This document shows positions 1-6,371 of a stretch of 8,576 nucleotides of DNA, piece by piece. The position numbers were made by a program, and so were the translations under genes. The stretch's first letter is position 1. Each line of letters opens with the position of its first letter. The notes under the pieces were generated by a model. It was not told the DNA's origin and made no database searches. It saw only the letters and a list, made by a program, of their open reading frames with translations. This stretch comes from an uncultured Clostridia bacterium (GTDB taxonomy: Bacteria; Bacillota; Clostridia; Oscillospirales; Ruminococcaceae), in the NCBI GenBank assembly GCA_947427325.1, contig CANEHP010000096.1, positions 1 to 8,576 of the forward strand, read 5' to 3'.

Positions 1-41
1 CCGAAAACAACTCCTGCAAGAATTTTTTTGAACATCTTCAT
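1..41 (-). CDS. Partial 5' end of a probably exported protein
   Basis: Only the first 13 codons lie in the window; the rest continues beyond the left edge. Read on the minus strand from the ATG at 41-39, they give MKMFKKILAGVVF, a short lysine-containing start followed by hydrophobic residues, as in the beginning of a signal peptide or first membrane helix. A second in-frame ATG lies two codons later. The ribosome binding site is weak (an AAGG-like stretch about 8 bases upstream). A consensus promoter at 103-131 points into this reading frame and nothing else lies between, which is the best argument that it is a real gene. No function can be assigned from so few residues. Confidence 0.5.
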   Translation of the reverse strand, partial: MKMFKKILAGVVF

Positions 42-102
42 AATAAGAGCCTTGCTGAATAAAATTTATTTGCGCAGATATATATTATCCTTGCTAATTA
101 AT

Positions 103-131
103 ATAATAACACAAATTCCATAATCTGTCAA
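103..131 (-). promoter_or_regulatory. Sigma-A promoter for the partial gene at the left edge
   Basis: On the minus strand there is a perfect -35 TTGACA (131-126), a 17-base spacer and a -10 TATTAT (108-103) preceded by TG one base upstream (extended -10). The predicted transcript starts near position 96, giving a leader of about 55 bases before the ATG at 41. Confidence 0.65.
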
Positions 132-207
132 TAGCAAATTACATAATCAATAAAAATCACTCTATATTTTATTATGAAGGCTCAAATTATTCTTGTAAAT
201 ATACAAA

Positions 208-240
208 GTTATGGTGACTTACGAAGACAGTCACCATAAC
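208..240 (-). terminator. Hairpin terminator after the adhE-phosphotransferase unit
   Basis: A perfect 12-base inverted repeat (GTTATGGTGACT at 208-219 and its complement at 229-240) encloses a 9-base loop. It lies 17 bases beyond the phosphotransferase stop codon. On the minus strand it is followed by TTTGTATATTT, a modest U-rich tail. The other side is also T-rich, but no plus-strand gene ends here, so the minus-strand role is preferred. Confidence 0.7.
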
Positions 241-257
241 AATGTATTTATTAAATT

Positions 258-1007
258 TTATTCGTATTGACAAACGCTTGCCCAGCGTGTAAGAAATTCT
301 CTTTCCTCGGGCTTGTTCTTAGCCATCTGAGAAGCCGCAACAATAGGCATCCACTGCTGTACATACTGCTTGGGGGTATCGCTCATATCGCAGAAGATAT
401 TGAGATAATTCTCAGCAAGATCCTCTCTGCCTTTTAAGTTGAACTGCAAGTAGGTTCTTGCAACATCGGCACTGGCATTGCCCTGTGTAGCGTGCGCCCA
501 GTCCAATATATAGGGAACACCCTCCTTGTTCAGTATAACATTGGTGGGGATATAGTCGCCGTGGCAAAGCTTAATGTGCTTGGGCATACCGTTAAGTCTT
601 TCGGAAAGCTCGTATCTTGTGGTAGCGTCAAGTCCGCTGAGAGATATCTTTCTGGTCATTTTGTCTTTCAGCTTGGTGAGCAGAGCGCATCTCTGATTGT
701 GGATTTTCAGCTGAACCTCTACGAAAAGCTTCATATATTCGTTTTCCATATCGGGATTGTCAATGGAAGCCTGCGCAAGTGTTTTGCCCTCGATAAAATC
801 GGTAACAATGCACCACTTGCCTTCAACCATGCCAACCTCTTCGATTTTGGGAACATTAAGACCTGTTTCCTCAACTCTTGCAAGGTTAAGCGCCTCGTTA
901 AGAATATCAGCCTTGGAGTAGTTTTCGTTAAATACCTTGATAGTCTTGTCGCCGTCACGGTAAATCGTCTTGTCTTTTCTTACTGCAATTACATTATCTA
1001 ATTTCAT
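258..1007 (-). CDS. APH/choline-kinase-fold phosphotransferase
   Basis: The 249-residue product belongs to the aminoglycoside phosphotransferase/choline kinase superfamily, soluble enzymes that move the gamma-phosphate of ATP to a small hydroxylated molecule. The catalytic loop is clear: HGDYIPTN at residues 149-156, with catalytic Asp151 and Asn156. The metal-binding DW pair follows at 169-170. Lys24 (KTIKVF) and Glu38 are likely counterparts of the ATP-binding Lys/Glu pair of the N-lobe. The length is typical of the family. The substrate cannot be read from sequence; the family name does not mean antibiotic resistance, and a metabolic or housekeeping substrate is at least as likely. It may belong to the group described as a Fibrobacter paralogous family, but that is from memory and unchecked. 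The gene starts 15 bases after the adhE stop codon with a GGAGG site (1017-1021) nine bases before the ATG, so it is probably cotranscribed with adhE. A terminator follows. Confidence 0.85.
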   Translation of the reverse strand: MKLDNVIAVRKDKTIYRDGDKTIKVFNENYSKADILNEALNLARVEETGLNVPKIEEVGMVEGKWCIVTDFIEGKTLAQASIDNPDMENEYMKLFVEVQLKIHNQRCALLTKLKDKMTRKISLSGLDATTRYELSERLNGMPKHIKLCHGDYIPTNVILNKEGVPYILDWAHATQGNASADVARTYLQFNLKGREDLAENYLNIFCDMSDTPKQYVQQWMPIVAASQMAKNKPEEREFLTRWASVCQYE

Positions 1008-1022
1008 ATCAGCTTTCCTCCA

Positions 1023-3635
1023 TTACTTTCCGTAGTATGCTTTAAGATACATTTCCTTGATTTCCGACATAAGGGGATAACGAGGGTTAGCTCCCGTGCA
1101 CTGATCGTCAAATGCCTGCTCGGTCATGGCGTCAAGATTATCGAGGAATACCTTTTCGTCTATGCCGTATTCCGCAATAGTTCTCTTAATGCCGATTTTT
1201 TCCTTAAGCTTTGCGATTTCCTTAATGAGGTTTTCAACCTTTTCGTCCTCATTTTTTCCGCCGAATCCCATAGCGTCGGCATAAGCGGCATACTTAGCCT
1301 TGGTATTGGGGTAAGCATACTGTGAGAATGTTCCCATCTTAGCGGGAACTTCTGCACTGTTGTAGCGGATAACCTCTTCGATCAGAAGGGCGTTGGCAAT
1401 ACCGTGAGGAATGTGGTGGAATGCGCCTAACTTATGAGCCATGGAGTGGCATACGCCGAGGAATGCGTTGGCGAAAGCCATACCTGCAAGTGTGGAAGCG
1501 TGAGCCTGCTCCTCTCTTGCCTTAGGATCTTTTGCGCCGTTTTCGTAGCAGGAGGGCAGATACTTGAATATCAGCTTGCCTGCTTCAACGGCAAGACCGT
1601 CGGTAAAGGGAGTTGCCAGCATTGCAACATATGCTTCGAGAGCGTGAGTCAATGAGTCGATACCCGAAGCGGAGGTAAGTCCCTTAGGTGCGTTCATCAT
1701 CATATCGGCGTCTATAATCGCCATATTGGGGAGCAGCTCATAGTCGGCAAGAGGATACTTGATACCTGTCTTTTCGTCGGTAATAACCGCAAAGGGAGTG
1801 ACCTCCGAGCCTGTGCCGGCAGAGGTGGGAACTGCTACAAAGTAAGCCTTTTCGCCCATTTTGGGGAATGTGTAAATACGCTTTCTGATATCTACAAAGC
1901 GCATCGCCATATCCATAAAGTCAGCCTCGGGGTGCTCGTACATTACCCACATGATCTTTGCTGCGTCCATTGCAGAGCCGCCGCCTACCGCAATAATTAC
2001 GTCGGGCTGGAAGGAGTTGGCAACCTTTGTGCCTGCAACGGCACATTCAAGGGTAGGATCGGGAGCAACGTCGGAGAATGTGGCATATGCTATTCCCATC
2101 TCGTCCAATTTATCCGTAATGGGCTTGGTGTAGCCGTTGTTGAACAGGAAGGAGTCGGTAACCACAAAGGCCTTCTTTTTGCCCATAACACTTCCCAATT
2201 CGTCAAGGGCAACAGGCAGACAGCCCTTCTTAAAGTATACCTTTTCAGGCGCTCTGAACCAAAGCATATTTTCTCTCCTCTCAGCTACTGTTTTAATATT
2301 AAGCAGGTGCTTAACCCCTACGTTTTCGGATACCGAGTTGCCGCCCCAAGAGCCGCAGCCCAATGTAAGGGAGGGAGCAAGCTTAAAGTTGTACAAATCG
2401 CCGATACCGCCCTGTGAGGAGGGAGTGTTGACAAGAATACGGCAGGTTTTCATTCTCTCAAAGTAATCCGCCATTTTCTCGGTTTCGGTTACCTGGTTGA
2501 TATAAAGGGAAGCGGTGTGACCGTAGCCGCCGTCCGCAATAAGGTGCTCGGCCTTTTGAACGGCGTCCTCAAAGCTCTTTGACTTGTACATAGCGAGAAC
2601 GGGTGAGAGCTTTTCATGAGCAAAAGGCTCGGACAGCTCAACGCTGTCAACCTCGCCGATAAGGATCTTTGTGTCGGCGGGAACGTCAAAGCCGCAAAGC
2701 TCTGCGATCTTGGCAGCTTTTTGACCTACTATCTTTGCATTTAAAGCGCCGTTGATAATAATGGTCTTGCGAACCATATCAAGCTCTTTTTTAGTAAGCA
2801 GGTGGCAGCCTCTGTACTTAAACTCAGCCTTAACCTTGTCATAAATTTTGCTGTCGACGATAACCGACTGTTCGGAAGCGCAAATCATACCGTTATCAAA
2901 GGTTTTGGAGTGGATAATGGAGTTTACAGCAACTAAAATATCGGCAGTTTCGTCAATAATGGCGGGAGTGTTTCCTGCGCCGACGCCCAAAGCTGGTTTT
3001 CCCGAGGAGTAAGCGGATTTTACCATTCCTGGACCGCCTGTAGCAAGGATAATGTCCGCCTCCTTCATAATAGTGTTGGTAAGCTCAAGGGAGGGAACAT
3101 CAATCCAGCCGATAATTCCTTCGGGAGCGCCTGCCTTAACGGCGGCATCCAAAACTACCTTGGCGGCGGCGATAGTGCAGCCCTTTGCGCGGGGGTGAGG
3201 GCTGATGATAATGCCGTTGCGGGTTTTAAGAGAAATAAGAGTCTTAAAAATTGCGGTAGAGGTAGGGTTGGTTGTGGGAATAACCGCAGCAACAAGACCG
3301 ATAGGCTCTGCCACCTTTTTGATGCCATGGCTGTCGTCTCTTTCCACAACGCCCACTGTCCTGGTGTTTTTGTAAGCGTTATAAATGTACTCTGCTGCGT
3401 AGTGGTTTTTGATAACCTTGTCCTCTACAATGCCCATACCTGTCTCTTCAACAGCCATTTTAGCAAGAGGGATTCTTTGTGTGTTTGCTGCCGTTGCGGC
3501 TGCCTTGAAAATTGCGTCTACCTGCTCCTGTGTGTAGGTGGCAAATTTTTCCTGTGCGGCTCTTACCTGGGCAATTCTTGCCTCAAGGGCTTCAACACTG
3601 TCAACAATAGCCGGTACTGCGGTTTGTTTTCTCAT
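1023..3635 (-). CDS. adhE: Bifunctional acetaldehyde/alcohol dehydrogenase AdhE
   Basis: AdhE reduces acetyl-CoA to acetaldehyde and then to ethanol, oxidising two NADH; it is the main route by which many fermenting anaerobes regenerate NAD+. In known cases the protein forms cytoplasmic filaments called spirosomes. The 870 residues match the usual length (about 860-890). The N-terminal CoA-acylating aldehyde dehydrogenase (about 1-440) shows a nucleotide-binding GVGAGNTPA (217-225) and the catalytic Cys252 in ICASEQ. After a linker, the iron-dependent alcohol dehydrogenase (about 460-870) shows GGGSAMD (551-557) and metal ligands Asp660, His664, His730 and His744, with the same spacing as in the Escherichia coli enzyme. 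No key residue is missing. The start is an ATG with a GGAGAG ribosome binding site (3643-3648) seven bases upstream. It is followed directly by the phosphotransferase gene. A Rex-like operator over its promoter points to redox control. Confidence 0.98.
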   Translation of the reverse strand: MRKQTAVPAIVDSVEALEARIAQVRAAQEKFATYTQEQVDAIFKAAATAANTQRIPLAKMAVEETGMGIVEDKVIKNHYAAEYIYNAYKNTRTVGVVERDDSHGIKKVAEPIGLVAAVIPTTNPTSTAIFKTLISLKTRNGIIISPHPRAKGCTIAAAKVVLDAAVKAGAPEGIIGWIDVPSLELTNTIMKEADIILATGGPGMVKSAYSSGKPALGVGAGNTPAIIDETADILVAVNSIIHSKTFDNGMICASEQSVIVDSKIYDKVKAEFKYRGCHLLTKKELDMVRKTIIINGALNAKIVGQKAAKIAELCGFDVPADTKILIGEVDSVELSEPFAHEKLSPVLAMYKSKSFEDAVQKAEHLIADGGYGHTASLYINQVTETEKMADYFERMKTCRILVNTPSSQGGIGDLYNFKLAPSLTLGCGSWGGNSVSENVGVKHLLNIKTVAERRENMLWFRAPEKVYFKKGCLPVALDELGSVMGKKKAFVVTDSFLFNNGYTKPITDKLDEMGIAYATFSDVAPDPTLECAVAGTKVANSFQPDVIIAVGGGSAMDAAKIMWVMYEHPEADFMDMAMRFVDIRKRIYTFPKMGEKAYFVAVPTSAGTGSEVTPFAVITDEKTGIKYPLADYELLPNMAIIDADMMMNAPKGLTSASGIDSLTHALEAYVAMLATPFTDGLAVEAGKLIFKYLPSCYENGAKDPKAREEQAHASTLAGMAFANAFLGVCHSMAHKLGAFHHIPHGIANALLIEEVIRYNSAEVPAKMGTFSQYAYPNTKAKYAAYADAMGFGGKNEDEKVENLIKEIAKLKEKIGIKRTIAEYGIDEKVFLDNLDAMTEQAFDDQCTGANPRYPLMSEIKEMYLKAYYGK

Positions 3636-3790
3636 TGTGTTACTCTCCGTTCCTTCTTAGTTTAACATAGTTTTGTTTTTTGCCTTTATCCATTCAGTCA
3701 AAATAAAGCTTATATAAAATCGGTTACAGCTTATGAAAATATGATGCGAAATTACATAAAATCCAATATTTCGACTGTCTGTTAACTTGG

Positions 3791-3808
3791 TTGTTAAAAT
3801 TTTAACAC
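3791..3808. promoter_or_regulatory. Rex-type redox operator over the adhE -10 box
   Basis: The site reads TTGTTAAAATTTTAACAC. It differs at one position from the Rex consensus TTGTTAA-N4-TTAACAA known from Gram-positive bacteria. Rex is a repressor that leaves DNA when NADH rises, and adhE is one of its classical targets in Firmicutes. The palindrome covers the -10 box and the likely start of transcription, the position expected for a repressor. A further TGTTAA half-site lies at 3780-3785, twelve bases from the matching half of the main site in the same orientation. The rex gene itself is not in the window. Confidence 0.75.
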
Positions 3809-3827
3809 ATTTTTTTGTTCTTGTAAA
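3799..3827 (-). promoter_or_regulatory. Proximal adhE promoter (extended -10)
   Basis: On the minus strand the -35 box is TTTACA (3827-3822). After exactly 17 bases comes a -10 box TAAAAT (3804-3799), preceded by TG at 3807-3806, which makes an extended -10. The start of transcription would fall near 3791-3793, giving a leader of about 155 bases before the adhE ATG. The -10 box is embedded in the Rex-like palindrome at 3791-3808. Confidence 0.65.
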
Positions 3828-4181
3828 ATATATAATTCGTATATAGCTATGTAAAAAAACACATAGTAATATATTAAAAAAATATTGCTCGAAGGAATTT
3901 TTTTTGTGCATAACATATATAGAAATGAAGGGAAAGCAGCAATTCATAAAGTGAACGATGTTCAATAATAAAACAATGCACTTTTTCGCATAGGCGATAA
4001 GAACGATTAACGATATTTTAAATCGGCGAAGCCGTTCCTCAACCATCAACTGTCAAATTTCTACAGCCCCTTAGAAATAGTATTATATATTTGCTGACAG
4101 CTTCCTATATGCTCCGCTTTTCAGCGCCTTATCAGTGTTGTTGATTTTCCCGGAAAGAATAAAGTGTTTAATTTTAAAGTT
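3828..4181 (-). other. AT-rich noncoding stretch: distal adhE leader or small RNA
   Basis: No convincing gene is present in this roughly 350-base stretch, although it lies downstream of a consensus minus-strand promoter (4188-4216). Small potential hairpins can be seen: CGGC-GAA-GCCG at 4024-4034, ATTTCTA/TAGAAAT at 4057-4078, and CTATGT/ACATAG at 3847-3866. Read on the minus strand, CTGTCA (around 4101-4096) can pair with TGACAG (around 4055-4050) and enclose the 4057-4078 hairpin. I do not recognise a known riboswitch or RNA family, and no strong terminator separates this stretch from adhE. It is either a long 5' leader of adhE, an independent small RNA or relic sequence. Confidence 0.35.
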
Positions 4182-4187
4182 ATTATA

Positions 4188-4216
4188 ATTATAGCAAATC
4201 AATAAAGACTTTTCAA
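4188..4216 (-). promoter_or_regulatory. Strong distal sigma-A promoter far upstream of adhE
   Basis: On the minus strand TTGAAA (4216-4211), a 17-base spacer and a perfect TATAAT (4193-4188) are preceded by TG at 4196-4195 (extended -10). Transcription would start near 4181 and run towards adhE, whose ATG is about 545 bases away. The surrounding sequence is very AT-rich, which raises the chance of false matches, but the full spacing and extended -10 are convincing. From 4217 to 4342 I see only AT-rich sequence without a recognisable feature. Confidence 0.5.
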
Positions 4217-4342
4217 CAAAAAAATAATTTTTTGCTATTTTGCACAAAGATATATAAGCGATATTATAAAATCATTATAAAAGCCTTGAAAACAATACAG
4301 TCTGTCGAAAAAGTCAAAACCTTTATTTTTAGTCGAGAATTA

Positions 4343-4533
4343 GGGTGTATCTGAAAACTAAGCAATTTTGTGCAATTTCGCTAAGTGCGTGGCGATTTCA
4401 AGGAAAAAAGCACAGGAATACTAAAGTATTCCGTAGTAATCCCCCTTAGGGGATTACTACCTGCATTCTTTGACGCAGAAAGCGTCCGCAGTTAGTAGAA
4501 ATTGTGCAAATTGCGACTTTTCAGATAGCCCCC
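4343..4533. mobile_element. 191-bp foldback (MITE-like) element with nested hairpins
   Basis: The ends are imperfect inverted repeats. The left end begins GGGTGTATCTGAAAA, and the complement of the right end begins GGGGGCTATCTGAAAA. Pairing continues with gaps for about 47 bases (CAATTT...CAATTTC, then CTAAGTGCG against CTAACTGCG). At the centre are two adjacent hairpins: GGAATACT-AA-AGTATTCC (4415-4432) and a 12-base stem with a 4-base loop (4433-4460, arms GTAGTAATCCCC and GGGGATTACTAC). The whole element is symmetrical about position 4438. There is no coding capacity and no clear target duplication. This is the pattern of a non-autonomous transposable element or another dispersed foldback repeat; only one full copy is in the window. 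Confidence 0.6.
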
Positions 4534-4544
4534 GGTATAAGGCG

Positions 4545-4615
4545 AGAATGCCGTAAAGCGACTGCCCTCAGCTTCGCATACTTGCAGAGCCGAGAGCAGT
4601 CGCTTTTCTCATTCT
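4545..4615 (-). terminator. Large hairpin terminator after the smpB unit
   Basis: An 11-base stem (AAAGCGACTGC at 4555-4565 with GCAGTCGCTTT at 4596-4606) is extended outward by AGAATG (4545-4550) pairing with CATTCT (4610-4615). Inside, CTC and GC pair with GC and GAG. It lies 50 bases beyond the stop of the minus-strand gene at 4666. Read on the minus strand it has an A-rich run before the stem and CTTTA after it. The plus-strand tail (CTTTTCTC) is slightly more U-rich, so it might act in both directions, but no plus-strand gene ends here. Confidence 0.55.
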
Positions 4616-4665
4616 AAAACTCTTTTCATTTCAAAGGAAAAAGTTTGGAGCTTGTCGAAAGCCCG

Positions 4666-5376
4666 TTACTTGCCGTTATTCAGTTTAGGCGTACTGTATT
4701 TTTGACGCCACACTCTTATTAAGTAGAACGACATAGCCACCAAAAACACAATTCCCACCCAAATCCACCGAGTATACGGGGTAAGACCTATTTCGACTTT
4801 TGAAAGGGAAGTGCTGCTGTTCATAAGGACTTCATCATCTGTGGGATCAGACAGCGGAATATTATCCGAAAAAAACAAGCTGAAATTTCTGTAATAAACA
4901 TTAACATTGTCACCGCTGCCCTCTCCCCAAGCGCTTAACTTAACGGTAACGGTTTTTGCACCGCTTGGTATCGGATAAAACTTTTCGTCCTCTCCCACAG
5001 AATATCTGACATAATTTTGAAGATTTTCTGCCGCTCCTGTAGATCGCCCCAAAAGCTCCTTGTTGTTTTCATCGAAAAACTGTATGCTGCAATATCCCTT
5101 ATCACCTTTTTTCTTACCGTTACCTATATCAATATAAAATAAAAATCCTGTTGAACCTTGTTCAATGCCAATGGATAAAGTTGCTTCCTGTACCGTTTTA
5201 TCGCTGTTCCTTTTAAAATACATCGATCCGCTGCCTTTATCAAGATAAAGCTTATCTCCCTGCCAATTAAGGCTTGCGTAATCGGAAAGAAGATTTGATG
5301 CGTCAGCAGAAACGGAAATGCACAGAAGAAAAATAAGGGATAGGGAGAGCAGGGCGGAGATTGTTTTTTTCCACAT
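4666..5376 (-). CDS. Unrecognised secreted protein with a C-terminal membrane anchor
   Basis: The 236-residue product is not recognised. It begins with a clear signal peptide: MWKK, a hydrophobic stretch at about 6-20 and a likely cleavage after VSA (residue 24) or two residues later. A polar region of about 180 residues follows, rich in Ser, Gly, Tyr and Asp, with an alternating pattern that suggests a beta-sandwich fold (for example TVTVKLSAWGEG and NVNVYYRNFSLFFS). A single membrane helix lies at about 205-222 (WIWVGIVFLVAMSFYLI), followed by a basic tail (RVWRQK). The domain should therefore face outside, with a short cytoplasmic end. There is no LPxTG motif and no lipobox. The ATG overlaps the smpB stop codon by one base (TGATG), with an AAGGAGAG site (5386-5393) nine bases upstream, so translation is probably coupled to smpB. 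A carbohydrate-binding or adhesin-like role is possible but is only a guess. Confidence 0.85.
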   Translation of the reverse strand: MWKKTISALLSLSLIFLLCISVSADASNLLSDYASLNWQGDKLYLDKGSGSMYFKRNSDKTVQEATLSIGIEQGSTGFLFYIDIGNGKKKGDKGYCSIQFFDENNKELLGRSTGAAENLQNYVRYSVGEDEKFYPIPSGAKTVTVKLSAWGEGSGDNVNVYYRNFSLFFSDNIPLSDPTDDEVLMNSSTSLSKVEIGLTPYTRWIWVGIVFLVAMSFYLIRVWRQKYSTPKLNNGK

Positions 5377-5837
5377 CAGCTGTTTCTCTCCTTGATGGTT
5401 CTTTGTATAAGCCTTTTGGCGTCACGGCTGGCGGCATCCTCTCTTTTATCGTACAGCTTTTTTCCCTTGCAAAGTCCCACTTGAATTTTAACATTGCTGC
5501 CCTTAAAGTACATGGAAATGGGAATAAGCGTAAGTCCTCCCTGCTTCACCTGTCCGTAAAGGCGAACGATCTCCCGTTTGTGCATAAGCAGCTTTCTTTC
5601 CCTTAAAGGGTCTCTGTTAAAAATGTTGCCCTTTTCATAGGGGGCAATATGCATTTGCTTTACCCATGCTTCGCCGTTTTCTATGGAGATCCAAGCTTCC
5701 TTAAGGCTTACTCCGCCTTGTCTTATGGATTTTACTTCTGTGCCTGTAAGCGCAATTCCGGCTTCCAGGCTTTCAAGAATAAAATATTCGTGGCGTGCCT
5801 GTCGGTTTTCCGCTATGGTTTTTATATTTTCAGCCAT
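5376..5837 (-). CDS. smpB: SsrA-binding protein SmpB
   Basis: SmpB binds tmRNA and brings it to ribosomes stalled on broken messages, where the unfinished protein is tagged for degradation and the ribosome is freed. The 153-residue product is of standard length. Family hallmarks are visible: the N-terminal ENRQARHEYFI (residues about 10-20), GIALTGTEVKSIR (about 27-39), DPLRERKLLMHKREI (about 76-90) and the lysine-rich C-terminal end with KGKKLYDKRED. The basic tail (DAKRLIQRTIKERNS) is the part known to enter the mRNA channel. The start ATG has an AAAAGGAG site (5843-5850) five bases upstream. A consensus promoter lies about 50 bases further up. In many Firmicutes smpB follows rnr and precedes ssrA; neither is seen here, and the downstream gene is an unrelated membrane protein. 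Confidence 0.97.
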   Translation of the reverse strand: MAENIKTIAENRQARHEYFILESLEAGIALTGTEVKSIRQGGVSLKEAWISIENGEAWVKQMHIAPYEKGNIFNRDPLRERKLLMHKREIVRLYGQVKQGGLTLIPISMYFKGSNVKIQVGLCKGKKLYDKREDAASRDAKRLIQRTIKERNS

Positions 5838-5884
5838 AAATGCTCCTTTTGTTTAGAACATATTCTTATTTTAAATTACTTACT

Positions 5885-5913
5885 ATTATACTATATTTGT
5901 ATCTTTCTATCAA
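5885..5913 (-). promoter_or_regulatory. Sigma-A promoter of the smpB unit
   Basis: On the minus strand TTGATA (5913-5908) and a perfect TATAAT (5890-5885) are separated by exactly 17 bases. Transcription would start near 5878, leaving a leader of about 40 bases before the smpB ATG. No other minus-strand gene lies upstream, so smpB is probably the first gene of its transcript. Between this promoter and the foldback element (5914-6004) I see only a small hairpin, AAGCC-GCC-GGCTT at 5989-6001. Confidence 0.75.
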
Positions 5914-6004
5914 GGGGAAATTTGCAGTTTTTAGGAAAAAAAACGACAGCTGTAAGCTTCGCCTTAGCTTGCCGAAAATATGATTCCAAAGCCGCCGGCT
6001 TCTT

Positions 6005-6163
6005 ATACTAATTCTTGATTGAAAGTAGACAAAAGATTTGCGAGGATGATTTTTGCAAGACAAGGCGGAGGACGCCGCAAGGCTGACGCCTTGCAAGGAC
6101 GACAACGCAGTATTGCGAAAATCAGACCGCAAAGATTGTCTACTTTCAGTCAAGAATTAGTAT
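6005..6163. mobile_element. 159-bp MITE-like element with 28-bp terminal inverted repeats
   Basis: The first 28 bases (6005-6032, containing CTAATTCTTGATTGAAAG) are repeated in inverse at 6136-6163 with one mismatch (GATTG against GACTG). Inside, the arms continue to pair imperfectly (TTTGCG and GATTTTTGCAA against their counterparts), and a hairpin GCAAGGC-TGAC-GCCTTGC (6077-6094) sits at the exact centre. The element therefore folds into one long stem. It carries no gene. TA dinucleotides flank CTAATTCTTGA at both ends and could be a TA target duplication as made by IS630/mariner-type transposases, but this is inference. It lies between the divergent promoters of smpB and the GntR operon. 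Confidence 0.7.
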
Positions 6164-6260
6164 TAGAACGGGAAGAAGCGCTTGCCCCCATACATATTAA
6201 AATAGTATCAGTATCAATATCGGTTTCTTGTATGCCGAAGGGTAGATTTCCGATGTTCAT
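6150..6260 (-). other. Short coding-like stretch ending in the MITE repeat, possible relic
   Basis: On the minus strand an ATG at 6260-6258 opens 36 codons (beginning MNIGNLPFGIQETDIDTD) that end at a TGA supplied by the MITE terminal repeat. The frame stays open upstream of the ATG to about 6315. There is no clear ribosome binding site. It could be the remnant of a gene, part of a larger dispersed repeat that includes the MITE, or chance. Nothing else is recognised between the MITE and the promoter at 6343. Confidence 0.2.
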
Positions 6261-6342
6261 GCGGACAAGCCTACTCAAGCAAGTTAAATCCCAATCTGAA
6301 ATTTCGTAAGTAATATTTTATTCCAAAATATTTAAAAACCTA

Positions 6343-6371
6343 TTGACAAAACTGATATAACTGTATATAAT
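6343..6371 (+). promoter_or_regulatory. Sigma-A promoter of the GntR-ABC operon
   Basis: A perfect -35 TTGACA (6343-6348) and a perfect -10 TATAAT (6366-6371) are exactly 17 bases apart. Transcription should start near 6378, only about 20 bases before the TTG start of the regulator gene. So strong a promoter usually needs a repressor, which fits the GntR-type first gene and the palindrome over the -10 box. Confidence 0.85.

Noticed and set aside
492..1001. Long plus-strand open frame of 169 codons opposite the phosphotransferase gene.
   Set aside because: It is a mirror of a well-supported gene with catalytic motifs, and it has no family features of its own.
258..1007. Annotation of the phosphotransferase as an aminoglycoside resistance gene.
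   Set aside because: Only the general kinase fold is visible; there is no substrate evidence, and it is linked to a fermentation gene and not to resistance or mobile genes.
3657..4049. A 130-codon open frame on the minus strand upstream of adhE.
   Set aside because: It runs through the adhE promoter and Rex-like operator, is AT-rich with many Ile, Phe, Cys and Lys residues, has no good ribosome binding site and resembles no family I know.
4336..4549. GAGAAT on both sides of the first foldback element as a target duplication.
   Set aside because: The two copies lie at different distances from the ends (2 and 10 bases), so they do not fit a simple duplication.
4050..4660. A tmRNA (ssrA) gene beside smpB.
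   Set aside because: Neither strand shows the conserved tRNA-like ends (GGTTTCGAC near the 5' end and a TTCGA arm near a CCA end), nor a tag-peptide frame.
5866..6309. Open frames on both strands through the smpB upstream region and MITE (about 95-120 codons).
   Set aside because: They are made mostly of the inverted repeats and promoter sequence, with no protein-like motifs or proper ribosome binding sites.
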